From contig WFXL01000150.1 in the NCBI GenBank assembly GCA_015490605.1, positions 1 to 43,165 on the forward strand: a stretch of DNA of 43,165 nucleotides. The letters run 5' to 3'. Made by a program: the position numbers and the translations under genes. This DNA is from Rhodospirillales bacterium (GTDB taxonomy: Bacteria; Pseudomonadota; Alphaproteobacteria; Geminicoccales; Geminicoccaceae). Each line of letters begins with the position of its first letter. Positions within the stretch are counted from its first letter, which is position 1. Shown piece by piece: positions 36,355 to 43,165 of the stretch. The notes under the pieces are model-generated. The model did no database searches, was not told where the DNA came from, and was given only the letters and a program-made list of their open reading frames with translations.

Positions 36355-37890
36355 ATGGACATCGGCCGCTGGATCGAACGCCATGCCGCCTTCCAGCCGG
36401 AACGGCCGGCCCTGCGCTTCGGCGAGCGGCTGCTCACCTATGGAGCGCTGGATGCGCGGGTGCGGGCCATGGCCCGGGCCCTCAAGCACGGTCATGGCGT
36501 TGGTCGCGGCGATCGCATCGCCTGGCTCGGCTACAACCACCCCGACATGCTGGTGCTGCTGTTCGCCGCCGCCCGCCTCGGCGCCATGCTGGTGCCCCTC
36601 AACTGGCGGCTGGCGCCGGCCGAACACGCCTGGATCCTGCGCCATGCCGGCTGCGAGCTGTTGCTCTGCGGCCCCAGTTTCGCCGCGGCCGGCTACGATC
36701 TCGCCGACCAGGTGCCGCGGCTGGTGGCGCTGGCGGTGGAGCCGGAGGATCCGCTGCCCCACCTGGACCTCGAAGCCGCACCCGAAGGCGATGACCGCAA
36801 CCCCCATGTGGAGCTCACAAGTCCGCTCCTGGTGGTCTACACCTCCGGCACCACCGGCCGGCCCAAGGGGGCGGTGCTCACCCAGGAGGCGCTGTTCTGG
36901 AACGCCCTCAATGCGCTTCACATGCACGAGCTGACCGGGGCGGACCGGGTGCTCACGGTGCTGCCGCTGTTCCATGTGGGCGGGCTCAACATCCAGACCA
37001 CGCCGGCTCTCTATGCCGGCGGTGAGGTGGTGCTGCTGGAGCGGTTCGACGCCACCCGCACGCTTGCCGCCATCGCCCGCCACCGCCCCACCCTCACCGT
37101 GCTGGTGCCGGCCACCATGCAGGCGCTCGTGGACCATCCCCGCTGGCCGGAGACGGACTTAGGCTGTCTGCGGATGATTGCCTGCGGCTCGCAGATGGTG
37201 CCACGCCATCTGCTGGAGGCCTTCAACCGCCGCGGCGTGCCCGCCGCCCAGGTCTATGGCGCCACCGAGACCTGCCCGATCGCGGTCTATCAGCGGCGCG
37301 AGGATGCGCTGGCACGGCCCGGGTCCGTCGGCAAGCCGGGGTTGCATGTGGAGATGCGGCTGGTGGACGAGCACGGCCGCGAGGTGGCCGCGGGCGAGGC
37401 GGGCGAGGTGCTGATCCGCGGTCCCAATGTGATGTATGAGTACTGGGCGGATGAGGCCGCCACCCGCGAGGCCTTCCTCGACGGCTGGTTCCGCACCGGC
37501 GACATCGGCCGGCTCGACGAGTGTGGCGATCTCTGGATCGTCGACCGCAAGAAGGATGTGGTGATCTCCGGCGGCGAGAATATCTATCCGGCCGAGCTGG
37601 AGGCGGTGCTGCGGGAGGATCCCCGCATCCGGGATGCGGTGGTGGTGGGCCGGCCCGACCCGCACTGGGGCGAGATCCCGGTGGCGGTGGTGGTGCGGGC
37701 CGATCCCACCCTCGACGAAGCGGCGGTGCTGGCGCTGTTCGCCGGCCGGCTCGCCCGCTTCAAGCATCCCCGGGCGGTGGTCTTCATGGACGAACTGCCG
37801 CGCAACGCCATGGGCAAGGTGCTGAAGTATCGCGTGCGCGACTGGATCGCCCGCGGCTGTGCGCCCTGTCGCCCGTTTACCGGATCTTGA
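36355..37890 (+). CDS. AMP-forming acyl-CoA synthetase
   Basis: A 511-residue ligase of the ANL superfamily that activates a carboxylic acid via acyl-AMP to acyl-CoA. Motifs: VVYTSGTTGRPKGAVLT (P-loop), VYGATETCP, YWADEAATREAFLDGWFRTGD, and the hinge IVDRKKDVVISGGENIYP, with the C-terminal lysine in PRNAMGKVLKY. The substrate cannot be told; it resembles medium- or long-chain fatty acid, or aryl acid, synthetases. ATG at 36355 with GGGGGAGGGG upstream. Confidence 0.92.
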   Translation: MDIGRWIERHAAFQPERPALRFGERLLTYGALDARVRAMARALKHGHGVGRGDRIAWLGYNHPDMLVLLFAAARLGAMLVPLNWRLAPAEHAWILRHAGCELLLCGPSFAAAGYDLADQVPRLVALAVEPEDPLPHLDLEAAPEGDDRNPHVELTSPLLVVYTSGTTGRPKGAVLTQEALFWNALNALHMHELTGADRVLTVLPLFHVGGLNIQTTPALYAGGEVVLLERFDATRTLAAIARHRPTLTVLVPATMQALVDHPRWPETDLGCLRMIACGSQMVPRHLLEAFNRRGVPAAQVYGATETCPIAVYQRREDALARPGSVGKPGLHVEMRLVDEHGREVAAGEAGEVLIRGPNVMYEYWADEAATREAFLDGWFRTGDIGRLDECGDLWIVDRKKDVVISGGENIYPAELEAVLREDPRIRDAVVVGRPDPHWGEIPVAVVVRADPTLDEAAVLALFAGRLARFKHPRAVVFMDELPRNAMGKVLKYRVRDWIARGCAPCRPFTGS

Positions 37891-37931
37891 CCTTCACCCG
37901 CCATGCTGGCCGGGAGCGCGAGGAGCCGAGG

Positions 37932-39017
37932 GTGACCGTCGTCCGCGAGATCGAACATCGCGAGAGCACGCCGCCGGCCACCGTTCCGCCGGCGCCATCG
38001 TCTCCGGCGGTGTCGGCCACCACCGATGCCGTGCACCGCCCGTCGCGCCTGTGGCTCAAGCGGCTGGTGTCGCTGGCCGTGGGCCTGGCTCTGCTCGCCT
38101 TCTCCCTCAAGGTGCTGGCCGGCTGGGCCGCACATGTGACCCTCGCCCAATTGTGGGCCGAGCTCGTGGCCATCGGGCCCACGCGGGTGGTGCTGGCGGT
38201 GGTGTTCACCGGGCTCAGCTTCGTGGCGCTGGTGGGGTATGAATACTATGCCGTGGGCTATACCCGCCGCCAGCTGGCGCTGCCGGTGGTGGCGCTCTAT
38301 TCCTTCATCACCCAGGGGATCGCCCACGCCACCGGCTTCGCCATCTTCATCGGCGCCACCGTGCGCTACAAGCTCTACGGTGCGCGCGGCTTCAGCCTGC
38401 TCGATGTGATCACCATCCAGGTCTATTTCTCCACCACCTTCGGCCTCGCCCTGTTCATGCTGGTGGGGCTGGGGCTTGCCCTCGACCCCGAACCCCTGGC
38501 CCACGCCCTCGGCACCGGCACCTGGCCCTGGCGGCTTGCGGGCAGCCTGCTGATCCTGGCGGTGGCGGCGGTGGTGTTCACAAGCTCGGTGCTCCACCGC
38601 AAGATCCGCCTCTTTGGCCATCTCATCGACCTGCCCTCTCTCGGCACCAGCCTGTTCCTGCTCTCCCTCGGGGTGGGCGATCTGTTGGGGGTGGCGGCGA
38701 CGCTCCATGTGCTGCTGCCCGAAGCGCTGGGACTCTCCTATTTCGAGACCCTCGCCATCTTCGTCGCGGCCCTGGGCCTGGGGCTGCTTTCCTCCATGCC
38801 GGGCAGTCTCGGCGTGTTCGAGGGGGCGGTGATGCTGCTGGTGGATCCGGCGCCGGAGCTGGCGGCGGCGGTGCTGGGCGCGCTGGTGGCCTTCCGCGCC
38901 ATCTACTACATGCTGCCGCTGCTGCTGGCGCTCTTGAGCTTCGGCCTGGTGGAACTGGTGCGGCTGGTGCGCCGGCCGGCGCTGGCCCGGCCCGACGACG
39001 CCCGCCCGGGCCTGTGA
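37932..39017 (+). CDS. YbhN/UPF0104-type membrane protein (LPG synthase TM region-like)
   Basis: A 361-residue polytopic membrane protein with about eight passes, matching the lysylphosphatidylglycerol-synthase transmembrane region family (COG0392). Visible: RLVSLAVGLALLAFSLKVLA, GYEYYAVGYTRRQLALPVV, ITQGIAHATGFAIFIGATVR and GLGLLSSMPGSLGVFEGA, which is the most conserved block. It lacks the C-terminal catalytic domain of MprF, so it is likely a lipid flippase or unknown. The frame has no ATG at the right place; GTG at 37932 follows AGGAGCCGAG. Confidence 0.85.
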   Translation: MTVVREIEHRESTPPATVPPAPSSPAVSATTDAVHRPSRLWLKRLVSLAVGLALLAFSLKVLAGWAAHVTLAQLWAELVAIGPTRVVLAVVFTGLSFVALVGYEYYAVGYTRRQLALPVVALYSFITQGIAHATGFAIFIGATVRYKLYGARGFSLLDVITIQVYFSTTFGLALFMLVGLGLALDPEPLAHALGTGTWPWRLAGSLLILAVAAVVFTSSVLHRKIRLFGHLIDLPSLGTSLFLLSLGVGDLLGVAATLHVLLPEALGLSYFETLAIFVAALGLGLLSSMPGSLGVFEGAVMLLVDPAPELAAAVLGALVAFRAIYYMLPLLLALLSFGLVELVRLVRRPALARPDDARPGL

Positions 39018-39120
39018 GAGGTGCCAGGGAGCGCCGGGCCCCGGGGATGACGGCGGCCTTCAGGTCAGGAAGGTCCTATGACGCGGCGTGCTGCGCGTGC
39101 CGGTGGATTCGATCGGGCCA

Positions 39121-39137
39121 GGGATGGGGCATCCCTG
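39121..39137. repeat. Short hairpin in convergent gap
   Basis: AGGGATG, GGG loop, CATCCCT: a perfect 7-bp stem in the 292-base gap between the YbhN-like gene and the next oxidase gene. No T-run follows; it may still act as a terminator. I see no other supported feature in 39018-39309. Confidence 0.4.
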
Positions 39138-39309
39138 CGGGCGCAGCGCGGCCGGGAGCCGAAGCGGGCTCCGCAGGGGCCTGGGCGCGGTGACCTTTCC
39201 TTCGGATGGTGAAGGGACCCGCCACGGCCTGCGGACATTCCGCCGGAGCCAAGGCCGATCCGCGCAGAGGCTGTGGCAAGACTGTGGATGGCGTCGGTCA
39301 CCGACCCTC

Positions 39310-40701
39310 TCAGGCGTCCACCACCTTGCCGGGGTTGAGGATACCGTTGGGGTCGAGCGTGCGCTTGAGACGCCGCAGCACCGCCAGGTCGGCGCGCCCG
39401 CGCACGAGATGAAGCCAGGGCTTCTTGATGGTGCCGATGCCGTGTTCGGCCGAGATGGTGCCGCCGAAGGCGCCGGCGGTCTCATAGACCAGCGCCTCCA
39501 CCTCCCGCTTGGCGACCCCTTCGGGCAGGCCCGTCACCACATGGATGTTGCCGTCGCCCAGATGGCCGAAAAAGACCGCCACAATGCCGGGAAAGCGGCG
39601 CGGCAGCTCGCGCCGCAGCGCCTCCACGAAGGGCTGGGTGCGCTCCGGCACGAAGCCCAAGTCGAAATTCACGTGGCGGTCGTGGCCGAAGAGGATGGGG
39701 AATTCCGCCACCGCATCGCGCACCGCCCAGAAATCGCGCACATCCGCCTCGGAGCGCGCCAGCGCGGCATCCTCCAGCAACCCCTCCTCCACCATCTCCT
39801 CCAGAAGCCGCTGGAAGCGGCCAGGGTCGGTCTCGGGATCATGGCCCTGGGCCTCCAGCAGCACATACATGCCGTGACGGCCGGCAAGCGGCCGGCGCAG
39901 GCGCGCCACCCGCGACATCATCAGCTCATAATATTCGGGCCACATGGCCTCGAAGGCCGACAGCAGCCCGCCCAGGCGGGCGCGCGCCCGCCGCAGGAGC
40001 GTGATCACCGCGGCGAAGTCCTTGAGACCGCAGAAGGCGGCCATGGTGGTGACGGGCTCCGGCTGCAGCCGCAGCACCGCGCGGGTGATGACCCCGAGGA
40101 TGCCCTCCGAGCCGATGAACAGCCGCTCCAGATCGGGGCCGGCATTGTTCTTCACCAGGCGATTGAGCCGGCCCACGTGGGTGCCGTCGGCCAGCACCGC
40201 CTCGAGCCCGAGACAGTTCTCCCGCGCCATGCCGAAGCGGATCACCCGATTGCCGCCGGCGTTGGTGGCCAGCACCCCACCTACCTGGCATGAACCCCGG
40301 GCCCCCAGATCCAGCGGCAGGAACAGTCCCGCCTCGCGCGCCGCCGCCTGGGCGCGCTCCAGCACCACCCCGGCCTCCACCACCATGGTGGCGCCGTCCG
40401 GGTCCGTGTCCACCACCCGATCCAGCCGCTCGAGCGACAGCACCACCGCTCCCGGGCTCGGCCGCGCGGCCCCGGCAAGGCCGGTACGGCCGCCCTGGGG
40501 CACCACCGGCTGCAGATGGCGGTGACAGATGGCAAGGGCCAGGGCCACCTCCTCGGCCGTGTGCGGTCGCACCACCGCCTTGGGGGTGACCGGCTCGAGC
40601 CCCGCCCAGTCGTTGGCATAGCGGGAATCCGCCTCCTCGCCCGCCATCACCGCCGCGCGCCCGAGCGCATCCGTAAGCTCCCGCAGGACCGGATCCTTCA
40701 C
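39310..40701 (-). CDS. FAD-linked oxidase, D-2-hydroxyglutarate dehydrogenase-like
   Basis: A 463-residue VAO-family flavoprotein. [20 protein letters not shown] and [20 protein letters not shown] are the FAD-binding parts; [33 protein letters not shown] and [15 protein letters not shown] match the D2HGDH/GlcD branch. It should oxidise a D-2-hydroxy acid. It is a distant paralogue of the oxidase at 30007-31416. The start is GTG, overlapping the argH stop as GTGA. Confidence 0.92.
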   Translation of the reverse strand: MKDPVLRELTDALGRAAVMAGEEADSRYANDWAGLEPVTPKAVVRPHTAEEVALALAICHRHLQPVVPQGGRTGLAGAARPSPGAVVLSLERLDRVVDTDPDGATMVVEAGVVLERAQAAAREAGLFLPLDLGARGSCQVGGVLATNAGGNRVIRFGMARENCLGLEAVLADGTHVGRLNRLVKNNAGPDLERLFIGSEGILGVITRAVLRLQPEPVTTMAAFCGLKDFAAVITLLRRARARLGGLLSAFEAMWPEYYELMMSRVARLRRPLAGRHGMYVLLEAQGHDPETDPGRFQRLLEEMVEEGLLEDAALARSEADVRDFWAVRDAVAEFPILFGHDRHVNFDLGFVPERTQPFVEALRRELPRRFPGIVAVFFGHLGDGNIHVVTGLPEGVAKREVEALVYETAGAFGGTISAEHGIGTIKKPWLHLVRGRADLAVLRRLKRTLDPNGILNPGKVVDA

Positions 40702-42146
40702 CGCTCCTCCTCTCCCGCCGCTTCATCCTGCTCGAGGCCGAAGCGGCGCACCGCTTCGGCCAGGGCCGCCCGCACCCGCTCGGGGGCGGTGCCGCCATAG
40801 GAGCGGCGGCTTGCCAGCGCCTGCTCCACGGTGAGCACCGCCAGTGCCGCCGCATCCAGGCGCGGATCCACCGCCCGCAGATCCTCCGCCGTAAGCTCAT
40901 GGAGCTCCACCCCGCGCTCCTCCGCCCGCCGCACCACCCGTGCGGCGATCCCGTGGGCCTCGCGGAAGGGTATGCCTTTCGTGCGCACCAGCCAGTCGGC
41001 CAGATCGGTAGCGAGCGTATGGCCGACCGTGGCGGCGGCGCGCATGCGCTCGGGGTTGACCGTCATGGTGCGGATCATCTCGGCCGTCACCGCGAGGCTG
41101 AGCTCGAGGGTGTCGGCGGCATCGAAGACGCCCTCCTTGTCCTCCTGCATGTCCTTGGAATAGGCCAGCGGCAGACCCTTGAGCACCACCAGCAGCCGCT
41201 CGAGGTCGCCGCAGATGCGCCCGGCCTTGGCCCGCACCAGCTCGGCGGCGTCGGGGTTGCGCTTTTGGGGCATGATGGAGCTGCCCGAGGTGAAGGCCTC
41301 GGCCATGCGCACGAAGCCGAACTGGGGGGTGGACCACACCACCAGCTCCTCCGCCAGGCGCGAGAGATGGACCGCGGTGATGGCGCAGGCGGCGAGATAT
41401 TCGAGGGCGAAGTCGCGGTCCGAGACGGCGTCGATGGAATTGGCACAGGGCCGGGCGAAGCCCAGCTCGGCGGCGGTCATGAAGCGGTCGATGGGATAGG
41501 AGGTGCCGGCCAGCGCCGCCGCCCCCAGCGGACATTCGTCCATGCGCCGGCGGGCATCGGCGAAGCGGCCGCGGTCGCGGCCGAACATCTCCACATAGGC
41601 CAGCAGATGGTGGGCGAAGCTCACTGGTTGCGCCGCCTGCAGGTGGGTGAAGCCCGGCATGGGGGTGGCCACATGCTCCCGCGCTCGCACCACCAGCACC
41701 TGCTGGAGTGTGCGCAGCCCCTGATCGGCGCGCGCGCAGGCGCCTTTGACCCACAGGCGGAAGTCGGTGGCCACCTGGTCGTTGCGCGAGCGCGCGGTGT
41801 GCAGCCGGCGGCCGGGCTCGCCCACCAGTTCGGTGAGGCGCGCCTCGATGTTGAGGTGGATGTCCTCGAGCGCCGGCGAGAAGGCGAAGCGGCCCTGTTC
41901 GATCTCGTAGGCGATCTGGTCGAGACCCGCAAGGATGGCGTCGCGATCGGCCGGCGTGATGATGCCGCAGGCGGCGAGCATGCGCGCGTGCGCGCGCGAA
42001 CCGGCGATGTCCTCGCGCCACAGCCGGCGGTCGACATCGATGGAGGCGTTGATACGTTCCATGAGCGGCGCCGCATCCTCGCCGAAATGCCCGCCCCAGA
42101 GGGCGCGGGCGGTGGGGGTGCGACGCTCCTGGTCCCGGTCACTCAC
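40698..42146 (-). CDS. argH: Argininosuccinate lyase
   Basis: ArgH splits argininosuccinate to arginine and fumarate, the last step of arginine synthesis. The 482-residue protein shows [56 protein letters not shown] and the fumarase-type signature [12 protein letters not shown]. The start is GTG at 42146 in a 15-base divergent gap with the thioredoxin gene, an arrangement common in alphaproteobacteria. The stop overlaps the oxidase start. Confidence 0.97.
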   Translation of the reverse strand: MSDRDQERRTPTARALWGGHFGEDAAPLMERINASIDVDRRLWREDIAGSRAHARMLAACGIITPADRDAILAGLDQIAYEIEQGRFAFSPALEDIHLNIEARLTELVGEPGRRLHTARSRNDQVATDFRLWVKGACARADQGLRTLQQVLVVRAREHVATPMPGFTHLQAAQPVSFAHHLLAYVEMFGRDRGRFADARRRMDECPLGAAALAGTSYPIDRFMTAAELGFARPCANSIDAVSDRDFALEYLAACAITAVHLSRLAEELVVWSTPQFGFVRMAEAFTSGSSIMPQKRNPDAAELVRAKAGRICGDLERLLVVLKGLPLAYSKDMQEDKEGVFDAADTLELSLAVTAEMIRTMTVNPERMRAAATVGHTLATDLADWLVRTKGIPFREAHGIAARVVRRAEERGVELHELTAEDLRAVDPRLDAAALAVLTVEQALASRRSYGGTAPERVRAALAEAVRRFGLEQDEAAGEEER

Positions 42147-42161
42147 GGGGAGGTCTCCCTG

Positions 42162-42689
42162 ATGGTGCGAATCGCGACTCTCGTCCTGATCCTGCTGATG
42201 GCCGTCACAGCCCCGGCGGCGGCGAAACTCGAGCCGACGCCGCCCGCGGCGCGCTCGCCGGTTCCCGAATTGCCGATGCGCGGCCTCGACGGCAAGTCGA
42301 TGCGGCTCGAGGACTTCCGCGGCAAGGTGGTGGTGCTCAATGTCTGGGCCACCTGGTGCCTGCCCTGCCGCGAGGAGATGCCCACCCTCGAGCGGCTGCA
42401 GCAGGCCTTCGCCGACCGGCCGGTGGTGGTGCTGGCGCTGTCGGTGGACCGCGGCGATGACGAAAAGGTGGTGGCCTTTCTCGACGAGATCGGTGTGAAG
42501 AGCCTCACGGTGGCGCGCGATCCCAAGATGCGCACGGTGCGCATCCTCGGTATCCCCGGCCTTCCCGCCACCCTCGTGATCGACCGCGAGGGCCGCGAGG
42601 TGCTGCGCCGCTTCGGCCTCTACGAGTGGGACGGAGAGGATGTGAAGGCGCTGATGGAAGCACTGCTGGCGGAACCCCCGGCCTCCTGA
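42162..42689 (+). CDS. TlpA-family thiol:disulfide protein
   Basis: A 175-residue exported thioredoxin-fold protein. A signal peptide or anchor ([15 protein letters not shown]) leads to a TlpA/ResA domain with [20 protein letters not shown]; the active site is [20 protein letters not shown] carries the cis-Pro. It probably reduces periplasmic disulfides, for example in cytochrome c or copper-site assembly. ATG at 42162, GGGGAGG nine bases upstream. Its 3' end overlaps the antiporter gene by 70 bases in opposite orientation. Confidence 0.93.
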   Translation: MVRIATLVLILLMAVTAPAAAKLEPTPPAARSPVPELPMRGLDGKSMRLEDFRGKVVVLNVWATWCLPCREEMPTLERLQQAFADRPVVVLALSVDRGDDEKVVAFLDEIGVKSLTVARDPKMRTVRILGIPGLPATLVIDREGREVLRRFGLYEWDGEDVKALMEALLAEPPAS

Positions 42690-43165
42690 GGCCCATTGCC
42701 GTCCGCGGGCGGGCGACCGCCTGCGGGCGCCCGCGCCAGTGCCGGTGGCGTGCGCACCACCGCCTCGGGCAAAAGCCGCATGAGGTCGGCTGCGAGGTGG
42801 CGGCCCGTCTCCACCACCTCCGGCACCACCACCGTCGCCCCGAGCTCGAGATAGGCCTCCACCTCCTCCTCGAGATGGGCCCGCACCAGGACCGGCATCT
42901 CGGGGAAGAGATAGCGCACGAAGGCCATCACCCGGCGGGTGCGGGCAGGGCCGTCGAGGGCCAGCACCAGCGCCCGCGCCTCGGCGAGGCGGACATCATC
43001 CAGCACGTCGGGCTGGGTGACGTCGCCATAGTAGAAGGGCAGGCCCCGGCGGCGGGCGGCCTCCACCCGCACCGGATCGCGATCGAGGCCGATCACCGGC
43101 ACGCCCGCCGCCTGCAGGCTCTCCACCACCTGCCGACCGACGCTGCCAGCCCCCGCCACCACCAC
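42620..43165 (-). CDS. Kef-type K+/H+ antiporter, C-terminal RCK domain (cut by window edge)
   Basis: The last 181 or so residues of a CPA2 transporter of the KefB/KefC kind. The visible part is the RCK/TrkA-N domain: [20 protein letters not shown] (NAD binding), [18 protein letters not shown] and [21 protein letters not shown] low-complexity tail ([16 protein letters not shown], then Ser-rich) follows. The membrane part and start lie beyond the right edge. The tail overlaps the thioredoxin gene end by 70 bases. Confidence 0.88.
   Translation of the reverse strand: MVVAGAGSVGRQVVESLQAAGVPVIGLDRDPVRVEAARRRGLPFYYGDVTQPDVLDDVRLAEARALVLALDGPARTRRVMAFVRYLFPEMPVLVRAHLEEEVEAYLELGATVVVPEVVETGRHLAADLMRLLPEAVVRTPPALARAPAGGRPPADGNGPQEAGGSASSASISAFTSSPSHS

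Noticed and set aside
37886-37920. TTGACCTTCACCC after the acyl-CoA synthetase as a third CueR promoter
   Set aside because: Has TTGACC with the stop codon, but no matching right half of the dyad and no plausible -10 after 19 bases.
39188-39216. GTGACCTTTCC...GAAGGGACC as a CueR-like site
   Set aside because: The dyad is imperfect, -35 and -10 are poor, and no gene starts downstream on that strand.

Overview
The window is about 43 kb of very G+C-rich DNA (roughly 70% by eye) packed with short-spaced or overlapping genes, many joined by ATGA or GTGA stop/start overlaps. Gene content and order (yebC-ruvC-ruvA-ruvB-ybgC, recA next to alaS, argH divergent from a TlpA-like thioredoxin, a zf-CHCC zinc-finger protein, a CinA-domain protein followed by a small zincin) suggest a chromosomal segment of an alphaproteobacterium, perhaps Rhodospirillales-like. 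That is inference; there is no rRNA here to settle it.

Layout. 1-3.2 kb: end of a cobalamin run on the minus strand (cbiX-cobH-cobL-cobI, the last cut by the window edge). 3.3-4.6 kb: a three-gene minus-strand unit (membrane-anchored cytochrome c, DUF302 protein, YqaA/VTT membrane protein) behind a promoter with a CueR-type operator. 4.6-8.7 kb: membrane protein, ybgC, Holliday-junction genes ruvB-ruvA-ruvC, yebC. 8.9-10 kb: a PilZ protein, then about 760 bases of G+C-rich non-coding DNA with hairpins. 10-16 kb: a TPP-riboswitch-controlled thiamine salvage and uptake operon (thiM-thiE-thiD-TRAP binding protein-thiZ-thiX-thiY). 16-19.7 kb: a GMC flavoprotein oxidoreductase with a small Tat-signal partner, divergent from mmsA. 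20-21.7 kb: an AT-rich island with a ParA-type ATPase and a small charged partner, abutting the 3' end of alaS. 21.7-28.5 kb: alaS, recA, radC with an extra N-terminal region, sfsA, a cinA-like gene and a zincin. 28.5-31.4 kb: a small lipoprotein, an extremely Asp/Ser-rich exported protein, and a D-lactate-dehydrogenase-type FAD oxidase. 31.4-32.1 kb: a second AT-rich island without convincing genes but with a degenerate 26-bp tandem repeat. 32.1-36 kb: cueR, copA with its CueR promoter, and an orphan ABC-2 type ATPase. 36-43 kb: zf-CHCC protein, acyl-CoA synthetase, YbhN-type membrane protein, a D-2-hydroxyglutarate-dehydrogenase-like oxidase, argH, tlpA-like thioredoxin, and the end of a Kef-type antiporter.

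How the parts work together. CueR, CopA and the cytochrome c/DUF302/YqaA unit probably form one copper regulon, since both promoters have TTGACC, a 19-bp spacer and a CueR-like dyad. The thiamine operon combines salvage kinases with a ThiXYZ-type pyrimidine importer, and also carries a TRAP-type binding protein with no TRAP permease in sight. Its leader has a TPP aptamer followed by a hairpin that covers the Shine-Dalgarno sequence and start codon of thiM. The most likely undescribed elements are the ParA-like ATPase/partner pair on the AT-rich island, the orphan TRAP binding protein in the thiamine operon, and the copper-linked cytochrome unit.
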